Of a stretch of DNA of 64,000 bases, positions 36,901 to 48,135 are shown piece after piece (position 1 is the first letter of the stretch; the number at the start of each line of letters is the position of its first letter). The notes under the pieces are model-generated. The model saw only the letters and a list, made by a program, of their open reading frames with translations, made no database searches and was not told the DNA's origin. The DNA comes from Vitrella brassicaformis. Lineage: Eukaryota > Sar > Vitrellaceae. The position numbers and the translations under genes were made by a program. The stretch spans positions 46,159-110,158 of the forward strand of contig CDMY01000248.1 of assembly GCA_001179505.1 (NCBI GenBank). The letters run 5' to 3'.

Positions 36901-37892
36901 GCCCCGCCGCACTGTCCGCAGCCGGCAGGGCAGCAAACTCCTGACTCCCAGTTGTAGAGGCCGCCCAGGCGGCTGCAGAATTGGGCGGGAGGCTCCAAAC
37001 CTGACGCACACGAACAGAGAGCAGAGTGACTGGGGGACATCACTTGATCATTCCACTTACAATAGCTGGGTCCCGACACGAGGTGGGTGTTAGCAGCATT
37101 GTGGCGCCCCGCTGCGCCGCGGTAGAGTGTGCAGGCCCGTGTGTGGGGGTCCCATGCGAAGACCCTGCAGCCTGGTGTCTGCCGACATCGCTCCTGACAC
37201 CCAGGTGCATCGTCAGTCGTGCGAGGTTTGTCGTCAAGTGGCTTGGTGCTATAGTCCACCCCTGTCTCGTAGCACGCTGACCAGAGACAGACAGAGAGGC
37301 ACACTGCACTCGTGTGTTTGTCGATGTAATAGGCGTGCATCATTAATATGATGCTATGCTTATTTGCCTACTTACTGTCGTAACACGACGCAGGCCCCGA
37401 CACGATGGCCATGCCCTCCTTCCTCTTCGTTGCCCTCTTCCCGGCCTTGAGGGCGCAGTTGCTCTTCGCCTTCTGTGCCCTGTAGGTGAAGAAATGGCAC
37501 CTCGGATTCTTGGCGCAGAGCTCCTGGCAGGCAATGGTGCTCGCCACACGGTCGTGAGTTGCGATTATGCGCCCCTTGAACTGAACTCCACCCTCGAAAC
37601 AGCCTGATCGACATGGGCGAGACGCACGAGCAGAGGATGCACCTGTGCTGTGTGTGTGCCTGATATGAGTGCGCTGCTGACCCTTCACCTCCATATCTCG
37701 CTGCGCCTCGGACGGAGGTGTCATGGGCTGAATAGCTCCTCCTGCCTGTGCAAGTTTGCTGCCGCGACGGCTTGGGAAGCTCCTGGAGTCCAGCCGGCAG
37801 TCCCTGCCGCCGTCGCACGCTTCCCGCAGCAGCCCACTGCCCCCGGCGGCGTGGCCAAGAAGGATCCCCAGCAGCGAAACTGCCCTGATCAT
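33975..37892 (-). CDS. Secreted PAN-PAN-Cys-rich-GH16-PAN-PAN-PAN glucanase-like protein
   Basis: About 14 exons. The first (37892 to about 37688) gives a signal peptide (IRAVSLLGILLGHAAG). Order of domains: PAN/Apple 1 (37603-37376), PAN 2 (about 37280-37065), a Cys-rich module with CCPAGCGQCGGAGC (about 37001-36781), GH16 (about 36721-35244), PAN 3 (about 35180-34950), PAN 4 with a long Glu/Arg-rich helical insert (about 34876-34262) and PAN 5 (34196-33975). The GH16 active site is seen as GEIDVIEG with both catalytic Glu and the assisting Asp. Further GH16 blocks are NHSPSGCGAFPALWMHG, GGGHYVMEL, WFFRR and HFRLQSVILNTALCG, as in fungal-type 1,3(4)-beta-glucanases. PAN domains bind sugars or proteins. 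The likely role is cell-wall or prey-glucan remodelling at the surface. Its ATG is only 64 bp from that of the divergent WTAP gene. Confidence 0.87.
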
Positions 37893-37918
37893 TTCTGTAC
37901 TATTATTTCAGCTGTTCC

Positions 37919-37926
37919 TGCGAGCC
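37919..37926 (-). promoter_or_regulatory. Weak GCTCGCA element in a 64-bp divergent promoter
   Basis: The plus strand reads TGCGAGCC, one base off TGCGAGCT. It lies between the PAN-GH16 ATG (37892) and the WTAP ATG (37957), about 27 bp upstream of the former. Only a seven-base core match, so weaker than the other copies. Confidence 0.3.
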
Positions 37927-37956
37927 AGACTTGCACACCTCTCGATTTTCACCTTT

Positions 37957-39094
37957 ATGATGAAGCGTGAGGCGGAGCCGTCGTTCGAGGGCGGTTCCCT
38001 CAAGCGGCCATGCACGGCAGAGGAGGTGGAGAAGCTCATCGACACCATCGCCGAACACAAGGTGAGAAGATGATGTACTGCACACAACCGATTCCAGCAG
38101 GCAGGCAGGCAGGGAGAGATCCACGCATCCCTTTGTGCATCTGCCCGTCTATCCATCGGCTGCCTGATCTGATCTGTCTGAGTGTCTGTGCAGCGTCGCG
38201 AGTACGTGTACATCGCCCGAGCTGTCGAGCATGAGCGGGAGATCCACAAGGAGCGGACGCAGCTGCAGCACTGGCGCGACACCCACGAGACCCAGGATGG
38301 CCACCTCAAGAGCGTCCTCATCGACCCCTTCGTCAACATGGAGATCAAGCTGCAGAGGGAGAGGCTCCTCGACAAGGAGGAGCGCATCCGGGTGCTCGAG
38401 GAGGAGCTGCAGGCCAAACAGTTCGACCAGAAGGATCCGTAAGCATCTACGCAGCAGGGCGGGCATGCCATGGCTGGGAGGTTCGGAGTGTGTGTGCTCG
38501 TGCGTGTTTGTGTGGTTGATGTGCAGGGTGACGGGGAAGCGGCTGATCAACAAGCTGAGGACGTTGAAGGACGAGAACGCTGACCTGGGCAAGACGCAGG
38601 CCGAGGGGACGCTGCAGGTGCTCGAGATGAGACTGGGCATTCTGCAGAAACAAAACCAGCTACTCAGGAACAAATGCAAGTGAGGCAGTCAGTCAGTCAG
38701 CAGTCTATCGAATCGACCATCCATCGCTGCTGCCTTCGTCCATCTGTGTCTTTGTGTGTATGTGTGTGTGTGCGTCAGGGAGCAGATTCAGTTTATGCAG
38801 TGTCTGGACGAGGAGAACGAGACCATGCAGAACAGCCTCAACCAAAGAGCTGCGCAGCTCCAGGTAGCAAAGGCACACTCTGCCGCTGTCAACGCCTGCC
38901 TGAGCTAGTGTGTGTCTGTGTGTCAGGCTGAGCGCACCCGCAGCGCGGATCTGGAGCGTCGTTTGGCCGAGGCCGAGGCCACGATAGCCCAGCTTCGGGG
39001 GGGCGGGAGAGGTGGGGGTGGAGGCGGCGTGGGAGGGGACGGCGATGGAGGCTATGTGGCCGACAGAGATGCGATCATGACAGGAGAGGCATAG
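37957..39094 (+). CDS. WTAP: WTAP/FIP37/Mum2-like subunit of the m6A RNA methyltransferase complex
   Basis: Five exons in phase: 37957-38061, 38194-38438, 38527-38679, 38779-38863 and 38927-39094, giving 251 residues. The protein is almost all coiled coil and collinear with human WTAP: LKSVLIDPFVNMEIKLQ (human VDPAINL region), TGKRLINKLRTLKDENADLG (human TGKKLMAKCRMLIQENQELG) and QCLDEENETMQNSL (human QLDEEVEGMQSTI). WTAP holds the METTL3/METTL14 writer in the nucleus and directs it to pre-mRNA. The C-terminus is a short Gly-rich tail, much shorter than the human one, as in many protists. The start ATG follows a second in-frame choice (MM). It shares a 64-bp upstream gap with the PAN-GH16 gene. 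Confidence 0.85.
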
Positions 39095-39773
39095 CTGGGT
39101 GTATGCACATGCACGGCTGCGGATGGCTTGCGTGGCGTCAAAGGCCTCGTGACGTTTTGACTGCGTGTGCTTGAAATCCGCCACGATGTGCTTCTTGGTG
39201 GTGGCCAGCACGTGACCACACGAAGAAGAACGTCGAGGTCTGCTTCAAGGAGATGCAGAGTGTTGTGCAGCAGTGGCTGCAGCGGCCGGACGTGTGTGCA
39301 CTCAGCCGGACGACTTGCGGTCCATCTGACTGTCTGACTCAGCTCCATGCGTTTCCTAAAGTGTGCACCTCCGATTCATGAGTGAATGATTCATGGAAGA
39401 GGTTCGTGTGCAATTCTAGTGTTCGTGTGTCCACTGAGAGGCCGGCATCACTGGTGGTGGTTAAGGGTAGGATTATCCGTACAATTTTTGAGGGTGAGCT
39501 GTGAGCGTTGTCGTCCTTCGGCCAAGCCAAGCAGGGTGAGATGTCGGCATACATTCGCGAGAACCGCATAAGTTTCGTCGAGAGTCTCGTGACGGCGTCG
39601 GCCGAGAAACTTATGCGGTAAGTCCGCCGGGGCCAATTGGCCGGGGCATATGGCTCGTGGTGGCGTTGTGCACAACCTGTTGCGTTGGTCTGCCTGACAC
39701 GATATTTGACGATTCGGGTATGTACGCTTGGTGCGGAGGGAGATGAGATGCGGGTCTCTTGTGGTGTGTACAG
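39095..39773. other. Spacer with a strong nested inverted repeat
   Basis: There is no convincing coding exon, although a short frame starts at an ATG at 39541 and ends at a strong donor GTAAGT (39618). Its splice phase fits no acceptor of the downstream gene. The main visible structure is the inverted repeat at 39563-39619. Confidence 0.5.
39563..39619. repeat. Perfect 14-bp inverted repeat with an inner palindrome
   Basis: ACCGCATAAGTTTC (39563-39576) and GAAACTTATGCGGT (39606-39619) are exact reverse complements with a 29-bp loop. The loop contains CGAGAGTCTCG, itself a near-perfect hairpin. The right arm overlaps a canonical 5' splice signal GCG|GTAAGT. Confidence 0.9.
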
Positions 39774-42700
39774 ATGTATGCGTGTGTGCCCTCAGCGGGG
39801 TTGCGTGAGCTGACGGTTCGACTTTCGACCGCATCCCCTGCGGAGCAACGAGCCTTCATCCTCGACCTCTTCACCCGGGTGGCGGACATGTCGACTCAGC
39901 AGCAGCACCGAGCCAAGGCCGCCGTTCAGCTCGGCTCGATCATCGAGAATCACTTGTGCTCCGAGGTCGTGGATGAGGTGTTCGACGAGCAGGCCAGCAC
40001 AGGGTCGCTGCACCACTTCCTCAGCTCAGTCCTGGCCCTCCTCCCACCCCCACCGCACGGCAGCGAGACCGACACGAGCTGGCCCCAGCACTTCAGCGCC
40101 ACTTGCTTCGTGGCGTGTGCGGCGCTCAGGAGTGCCAACGCACAGAAGGGGCCCAGCGTGCGGGGCCTTCACGCCCACCTGCTGACCCACAGCCGCGATG
40201 CACTGGACCTCATCGAAGAGGCCACTTCGAGCAGGTAGGTCGGCCCTGCCAGACCACACACACAGCAGTCACAGCGTCACTTCTTTGGTTGACTGCAGTG
40301 AAGCGATGGTGCGTTCCGTCGCGGTTCAGGTCCTGCAAGCGTTTGTGCAGGACCTGGAGCCAGCTGCAGGTCTAGTGTCGCTGCGGCTGTCGGGCTTCTA
40401 CCACTTGTCGCAGTGCATCTTCGGGGCGCTTGAGAACGGACTCAGCCTCCCCTTGCGGATGCACATGCTGATGGTGCACTGCGGCGCGGTGGAGCCCTAC
40501 ATCAAGTGTGTACTTGGCACAGGTGCGTGTCTCGTGCCCAATCACACTCTCACCCATGTGTCTGCCTGCCTGGGTCCATGTGCGTCTGACGGCCTATGTC
40601 ATGGATGTATGCAGAGCCGACCAGCGAGGCCGTCCATGCGGTGCTGCGTGCACTCCAGAAGCACTGCTTCCCCCATGTGGCGACCCTCGTCAACACGGCG
40701 CTCTCCAGCACGGCCCCAGCTACCACTCAGTGGGCCGCGTGGATGATCCTAGGATGCATCAGCATATACGTCTACATGCTGCTGACGGCCGGATGCGCCT
40801 CTCCAGGTCGGTACCTAGTTCAGGACAAACTCATGGCAGGCATCATTGCACAATGTTGTGTGCGTACGTGCAGACGTGCAATCGAGTGTGCTCGAGGCCT
40901 GTGGGCCCTTTGTCGACGAGGTGACGCAACCGGCCTTCCTCGGCGCCGTGGTGAAGGCCCTCAACAGCCGCAGTAACCGCGTTTCCGGATTCAGCCAGAA
41001 CCTACAGCTCACTTTGGTGACCAATATTCCCCTCCTGTCATTCTGTGCTGTCGGTAAGCTGCACGAACCACTCCCAAAGACCAGCTGCCCACCGATCTGT
41101 CTTTCTTTGTGTGTGCCTGCAGACAAGGCCGGTGTCATCGAGTCGGGTTTGTCTGCGGCATTGGCAGCTCTCATGACCGACGACGGCGTCATGCGAGATT
41201 CGCACGGCCCGTTGGCGGCTTTGCATCTGACGGCTGCCGCAGTAGGAGTCGTGGACCACTGGCCGAAGGTGGGCTAGCGCATGAGTGGCAGCTGAGGCGA
41301 TAACCTGTCTGTATGTCGTTGGTTTGTCCTGTCAGGTTGCCGCTGCCGAGGGGTTCGCGACTGCCGTGTGCAGAATGCTGCTCGGGCTGCTGAGAGGCCG
41401 CCGCGATCCCGGTGATGACACGATCGAGGGTGACGTGGTCAACAACGTATGTAAGACTCTGAAGCGCCTTGTCAGGTGTGTCAAGTGACCCACCATCTAT
41501 GTCGCCGATGTGTCTGTCCATCCATCTGTATCGTGCCTGCCTCTGTGCAGCTATGGCGACGATGTGATGGAGCGTAGAGGCGAGACGCAGAACCACATCG
41601 CACGACAGATTCTCCAGGTCAGTCAGTAAGACAAGTTTGCCATACTATCGTGGATGGCTTTCTTCTCCTTGTGATGTGTCCAGGAGGGCTCTGTCAAGAC
41701 GATGCGCGACGAGAACACCGCAAAACGACTCAACGTGCCCAAGCAGGTCGCACACACAAACGCTGATACACATGCGACCGCTGCTCACTTTGGCTGCTTG
41801 TCATGCAGATCTTGGACTTGTTTGACCGCATCGAGAAGGCGGAGACCGACCGGTATGAGAAGGCCATAGAGGCCGAGTTCGACGACACTCCTTCGACCGC
41901 CCCCACCCCAGCCAACACCGCCGCCACCACCAAGAAGGGCAAGAAGGCCGGCAGCAAGAAGAAGAAGGGCAAGGGCAAGGGCAAGACCAGGCCAGGAGGG
42001 GCCAACACTTCGTCGGGTCTGTCGCCAGTCGCACCCGTCGACCACGATGGGTACGCAGGCAGCGAGGGGAGGGAGGGAGGCAGCCGCCCGGCACACGCAC
42101 TGCATGACATGTGTCATGACGTGTGTGTCTTGTCCACTCAGCTGTGATGCGTCTGAGCGTGTAGAGACCGTGGCGGCAAAGGAGGAAACGTCCGAGGGCG
42201 AGCACCCGGCAAAATCGACACCCGACAAAAGCGACGGGTATAGAGGGGCGGCTACACACGATGGATACGGCACGAACCGAGATTCCCCCAGTGCCATTCC
42301 CTGACCTGTCTGTCTGTCTGTCTGCCCTTCCCTCGTTCAGGCAGCCGAGCGTGCCGTCAACTGTTGTGTGTGCTGAGGGCATCGACGACGATGACCAGTT
42401 CATCACTGTCACACACAGAAAGAAGGCCAACAAGACCAAGACACCCACGCAGCAGCAGCAGCAGCAGCTCTTCGCTCCTAGTGCGTCCTCTCCGTCGTCG
42501 GCCAGCCGTCCCTCTCCACCGCTGCTCAGTGTCCCCAAGGGCACCAACCGGTCTGCGGCACGGATATCCGTCAACCTACCACCATACAAACCCAATGCTG
42601 CTGCTTCTGGGTGAGAAGGGATGCACCCACGGCGGTGGTGGGATTGCAGGGTGTCACTGGTGCTCTCGTTTGTCAGGTCTATGTCTGGTTCGTATCGATG

Positions 42701-43966
42701 TGGTGCCGGCCATGAGGGGAGTTCGAGTGCGTCGGCGGCCGGTGCGTCGCTGTCTGACATAATGACGACGGCCACATCGACCAAACAGCACAGGTCAGAA
42801 GGGCAGCAGGACAACAGGAGCCGCGCACACTCATTTGCTCGCTGTGTGTCTGCCCTGATTGATATCAGTCGCGTGCCGTCTTTCGAGACTCTGCCGTCCC
42901 GCCGCTTCGGCGACCCGTTCCCTCCTTTGCTGCCTACCCACCACGCCCCAGAGGACAATGATGACACGATCTCCCTGCCGCCCCGGCCATCACACCCACC
43001 GCCTCGCCACACACACGGCAACCAGAGCCCCCATACCGCCCTTCCTGCTGCTGGTGGTGGTGCAGCCTCATTGGCCAGTCCACTTTACGGCAATGGGTCG
43101 CCGGCTGCGGGGCCATTCCCTGTCGCTGTTGATGGTGACGTCGGGTATGGTGACGTCGGGTCACCCCTCCCGCCCGCGATATTTCCAATGTTCGACTCGG
43201 ACGAGAACGACACGGCAGCACCACCGCACCCACAGACACACCCAGCCGGCGACAGCGACATCAGCAGTGGGGGCGCCTATCAGGGCGACAGGTGAGGAGA
43301 GAGACACCTAGGACACATAGAGCATTGTCTGTGTTGTCATGTCATGCGATTGACTTCCGTCAGTGGGTCGAGTTCGTTCCGTGACCTTCAGCTGCGGCTC
43401 GAGTGGGAGATGGAGGCAATGCGGCAGCGACAGGAGCGCGAAATGGACGAAATGCGACAAAGGTAGGCCATGCTCACGCAACGACAAGGTGGATGAGACG
43501 TCATGTGTCTACTTGGTCTCTTGATTGGTGTGGTGTCAGGCTGGCGGCTCTGAGCGCCGGTCACCAGCAGCAGCAGCAGCCCTCGTCCAGCAGCACATCG
43601 GTCCCGCCCCCTCCCACACAGCACCCGCAGCACCAGCACCAGGGTGGCGAGTGCAGCGTGTGCGCGCCCGCGTCGGTGATGTACATGCCCTGCCGACACC
43701 TCCGGGTGTGCCCCAAGTGCTACGACGACAACAAGGCCAGGGTGGCGCGTGAACTGACCAAAGTGAGGGCCGAGAACGACCGGCGCAAACGGGAGAATGA
43801 GGAGCGCATAAGGCAGAATGAGGGCCGCGGCAAGAACAAGCAGCTGTCGATGGTGAAGCTGCTGGACGAGCCCCATTACGTGTGTGAGCACTGCAACGGC
43901 AGGGTGGAGTTCGGCGGATCGGTGGAGGAGGTCATGCAGTGGGTGGCCAACAACCCACTCACATGA
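39774..43966 (+). CDS. Large helical-repeat-like protein with C-terminal RING-like zinc finger
   Basis: About 15 exons, the main ones at 39774-40234, about 40300-40504, 40615-40806, 40874-41053, 41124-41268, 41336-41475, 41809-42048, 42342-42611, 42869-43290 and 43540-43966. The N-terminal half is alpha-helical with HEAT/ARM-like amphipathic helices. The middle is disordered (Lys-rich KKGKKAGSKKKKGKGKGK, poly-Gln, Ser/Pro). The C-terminus has CSVCAPASVMYMPCRHLRVC plus PKC, i.e. C-x2-C-x8-C-x-H-x3-C-x2-C, and a further CEHC pair about 70 residues on. RING fingers of this type act in ubiquitin ligases, so an E3 role is plausible but unproven. The start is uncertain: the ATG at 39774 is continuous with the first helical exon, while an upstream exon at 39541 does not fit in phase. 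A piece of the exon near 43.2 kb has a broken inverted copy at 18.2 kb. Confidence 0.7.
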
Positions 43967-44616
43967 CCCAAAGACCGAAGTGGGTGGAGAAGTCAGTCTG
44001 TGTGTCGTTGGCGCGGTCGGTAGTGAGGGGAGAGATCTGACGAGAGGAAGGGAGGGATGACGGGCGAGTGTCTTCAAGTAGCTTTAGAGAGACGTGTGGG
44101 TCAAGATCCCATCGCCCACCACGTCTGTATATGTCTGTATTCGTGTGGCTCTCCATGTCGACGGGGGCTGGGAGGAGGGAGAGAGGGAGGTTTCCGAGTA
44201 GCTTTAGCGCGCAGTGGGCCAATCTATCGCTCAACGCGCTTCTCTATGGATTAATTAGCCGTATGTCTATCTGTATTTGTGTACCTGTCATGCGGCCGAG
44301 GGTCCGGTGGGTGCTTTAGCTGCATGTGCACGTTTAAGCCCGTGTCAGTGGCACGGTCTCTTATTGATGCCCGTGTGCTCGTGTGCGTGTTTGCGACGTG
44401 CCTGTGTGACCTGCCTTTATCGGACCGAGTGAGTGCTCGGCATGCGGGCACCCATACCCATGCGATGTGAATCGCCTGCCTTTGGATGGCTGGCTGGATG
44501 ACAAATAGCATTCACTCACATGAATATGAACACTCAGATGTCTATGTACACGCACACGCACACGAAAGGGGTCCGTCCACGCACACAGTCGGAAGATGAG
44601 TCACGGCATGCAGGTG

Positions 44617-44648
<32 letters not shown>

Positions 44649-44824
44649 GGTCACTGCGGTGCCCCACCGGCCAGGCGACCGACAGAGAAAGCAGCTAGCT
44701 ACCCGGGCAATCCATCGACAACAAGGTAACACCCACCCCCACACACCAGCCCACCAATCCACCGTCCATCAGCCCACCCACCAGCTACAGCGCATCTCTG
44801 GCATCCCCCCCCGATAAGCTCCGC
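43967..44824. other. Convergent spacer
   Basis: About 860 bp between the RING-gene stop and the TGS1-like stop, with a (TGTC)n array at about 44618-44648, CA tracts, and two copies of AGTAGCTTTAG about 120 bp apart. No exon chain was seen. Confidence 0.65.
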
Positions 44825-47800
44825 TCATATCATTCGGCTCAGGTCCTCCTCTGCACTGAGGTTGCAGCGCTGCATGTGCATGAGCCGCTCCATGCCTGCA
44901 GGGTGGGGGTGGTGCGGCGTCGTCCTGACCTTGAGGCGCTCCACGCGCCCCCCTCCAGCACACAGACGGCGGTGGTGCACGTGGTGGTCGATGGTGGTGC
45001 TGGGGTTCTTGGTGGTGGTGGTGGGCAGGTGTCGGTGGGCCATACCAGCGACCAGCCTGCATCCACACACACAATGGGTGAGGCCGACAAACAAATGAGT
45101 GCATGTGTCGAGGTGTGCTGTGCTGTGCTGTGCTGTGTTGGTTTGTGTTGTTACCTCTTGGCAATATCCCCGATGTAGACGGTGGCGAACTTAATGTGGT
45201 GTGGGTACGACGGGTTGCCCGTGGCCACGGCGTACACCTCCACAAGCGGCGGCGGGCAGGGGATTCCCTCCAGATGAGCCAGGTGGTTGGCGAGCTTCGC
45301 CTGCACACACACATACGACACAGCACCACAGTCCATGCCACAGTGAATTGGCCATCAATGCCCGTGTGTTGTGTGTCGTACCACGTCGGCGATGGGCGTT
45401 TGGCGCGGGAGCTTGATGGCAAAGGACGGGCTGAGGTTGATCATGAGTGCGCACATGTCAAAGAGGGACTGGAGGGAGGGAACAAACCACACAGGCACAG
45501 AGACAGAGAGTCGGGATGTCATCTTTTCTCGGCTCGCCCTTCCCCTGCTGCAGCTGCACTGCCTTCTCACCATGTCGCCGCTGTTGCCCATCTTGGTGAT
45601 GTCGTAGTTGCCGTGTGCCCTGTATCCCGGCCCCCAAGGTGGGTCGAAGTAAACCTGAATGATTCCACACACATGCACACACACACACACAGACATATCA
45701 GATGCTGAGCGGGCAGCATTTGTCCATCAAGTGCTGACCACATCGAACGCCGGCTTGCCGGGTTTTATCATCCCGCGGGCGATGATGTGGTCCTCCATCT
45801 TGTCAGTGCGGGCCAGGAAGCAGTCTTTGTAGATGTACACGTGGTCGTATCCTGCCCAAACACACACACACACACACACAAAGACACACACACACACACT
45901 GGTAAATGGTGTGGACGTCATTCAGGGCATGGACGGTGTTTGGTGCACACACCGTAGATGTGGTGGAGGTTGTGTATGGCGTTTTCGTAGTGCTCAGGGT
46001 TCTTCTCCGACCCCACCACCTCCAGGCCATTGGCGGCGAAGCCGATGGCATTGCCCGCTGCACACACACAGACACAGACAGACAGACAGACAGAGGTGCT
46101 TCCATGTGTGTGTGCATGGGCCTCTCTGTCTGTGTAATGTGCGGTGTGTACCTCCGCCAGTGCATGCGTCGTATATGTAGGCGTCGGGGATGACGGATGC
46201 GATCGACTGGGCCGTGATGTTGGCGATATTCTCCTCGCTCACACTATACCTGAGCGATGGGCAGGCACATCAAGGGAGGACCCAATCAATGGCCCGTGTC
46301 ATCATGTAGGTGTGTGTGCTGTGTGTTGCTGTGGTGTGTCGGCCGTTCGCTTACTCCAACTCTTGTGTGCTCATGACAGCCCCCTTCTTGGCGAACATGG
46401 GGCCGCGATCCACCGTCACCACACGCAGGTATAGCTCCTGCTGCAACGCCCCACGAGCCGCCATGATGGCCCTGGGGGCTATGTACGGCCTCGGCGGCTG
46501 AGGGCCACACACACAACACATACACAACAGACAGAGAGAGAGTGAGGGGAGGGAGGGTCACGAGAGGCGCGGTTCGTCCTTTGGCACTTACTGGCGTTGG
46601 CGACCTGACCGCAGAGGCGTGGAACTCACTCGAGGTGTGCCGGTGGTCTCGGCGGGAAGCCTCACGCTTGGCCGATGCTCGCACAGGAGACAAACGGCTG
46701 AACACAAAGGTAGCACACCAACCACAGAAACCAATCTGATGTAAGTGAAATGATATGTATGGCCCCTTTCACCCATCCATCCATCCATCCACCTGTGTGT
46801 CGGTGCTTTCGCTTCCTCGGCCTTCTGGTCACCCTCTTCCGCCCCCCGTGCCCCCTCCCTCCCCTCCCCCGACACCCTCGTGGGGCCCCTATCAACGGTG
46901 GCCCCCTCTCCCTTAGTGCCGCGGACCCACTCGCCCTCATACTGGGCGGTCACACGGGCGGCCTCACCCCCTGCCGACCCGCAGCAGCTGCCCTCCCACT
47001 GCCCCTCATAGGGCGAGCCGTCCGACACGGCACTCCACCGCAGCGTCGGGAGGCTGCTGGGGCAGAATGGAACCGTGACGTGGCCGTGCAGGCTCTCGGT
47101 CACCGCCTCGTCGGAGTGGTTGAAACTCTCCTTGCCTCCTTTCTCCCTGTCGCTGCCTGCATGCAATGTGTGTGGCACATGAGCATGGTCGACGGTGGGT
47201 GTGTACGTTCCTTTGTCGGTTTTTGTGTGACGTACTCGGCTGGATCATGGTGCCGCTATCGTAGAGGTTGCTCGCCAACACAAACACGCCCTCGACCTCG
47301 ACCTTGGTGCCGCGGACCCACTCGCCCTCATACTTGGATGTCGCACGGGCGGCCTCACCCCGTGCCGACCCGCAGCAGCTGCCCTCCCACTGCCCCTCAT
47401 AGGGCGAGCCGTCAGACACGGCAGTCCACTTCAGCGTTGGGAGCTTGCCTGGCAGCAATGGCACTGTGGCGTGGCTCTCGGTTGAAGCCTTATCGGCGTG
47501 ACTGAAACTCTCCTTGCCTGAGTGGCAAATGAGAATGGTGGCTGGTGGGTGGATGTCTACATTCCTTCGTCGGATTTTGTGCGACGTACTTGGCTGGATC
47601 ATGATGCTATCGTAGAAGTTGCCCGCGAACACAGACACACCATCGGCCGTCCTGGTGCCTGGCATATCGACAAGTGCAGTAAGGCAGCACAGCAACCACG
47701 ACACAATGACACATGAGGGCGGTGTGCTCGTGGTTGTCGGTCGCTTACGATTGTGGTGGATCACAGTGCAGTCAGCCAGCAGGTGGTCGGCTTCAATAAA

Positions 47801-48135
47801 GGCCGCGGGGGTGTACGCCTTGGGCACCAACGACACGACTAACTCGTCCATAATGGAGGTCGGGGCCTCCTGGACGCACTGCAGGCCACACACAGACAGA
47901 CAGAATGGATGGAGTGGGCACGTGATGAGATACATGGGTCGGTGGGCGGGGCGGGCTGTTGGTGGGTGCGTTGGTGCGTCGGTGCCCGCAGACGTACCTC
48001 TGATGTGCAGTTGCTCTCGTAACGCCCGCACCATCCTACGAACCACCTCCACACACGCCTGCATGTCAGACAGCAGCACGACAGCATTCCATTGAGGATG
48101 GACAGACAGATGAGAATGGACCGCACCCGCCGCAT
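44825..48135 (-). CDS. TGS1: TGS1-type cap trimethylguanosine synthase with N-terminal MORN-like repeats
   Basis: About 14 exons form one phase-consistent chain from an ATG at 48135 to a TGA at 44825. The C-terminal half is the RNA cap hypermethylase fold: VSEENIANITAQSIA, DACTGGAGNAIGFAANGLEVVGSE (SAM site), YFDPPWGPGY (catalytic DPPWG with the Trp that stacks on the guanosine), FAIKLPRQTPI and a final ATVYIGDIAK strand. TGS1 converts m7G caps of snRNAs, snoRNAs and telomerase RNA to m2,2,7G. Upstream exons (about 47517-46790) hold two copies of a MORN-like block YEGQWEG and YEGEWVRGTK. The first exon (48135 to about 48002) has a hydrophobic Cys-rich stretch (ILICLSILNG) resembling a signal peptide, which is odd for a nuclear enzyme. 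Two adjacent genes joined here by mistake remain possible, though every junction is in phase. Confidence 0.72.
46790..47660 (-). repeat. Tandemly duplicated exon-intron unit in the TGS1-like gene
   Basis: Two consecutive exons share the block AVSDGSPYEGQWEGSCCGSA, then GEAAR and YEGEWVRGTK. Both copies are preceded by homologous introns that begin GTACGTC or GTACGTCA followed by ACACAAAA and CCGAC, and by exon ends encoding YDS and MIQPS. The duplication therefore includes exon, intron and splice sites. The unit is about 350 bp (copy A roughly 47300-47660, copy B roughly 46870-47260), with clear but imperfect identity. Confidence 0.8.

Noticed and set aside
44070-44210. Repeated AGTAGCTTTAG
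   Set aside because: Only an 11-bp match about 120 bp apart in a spacer, without further similarity. It may be chance.
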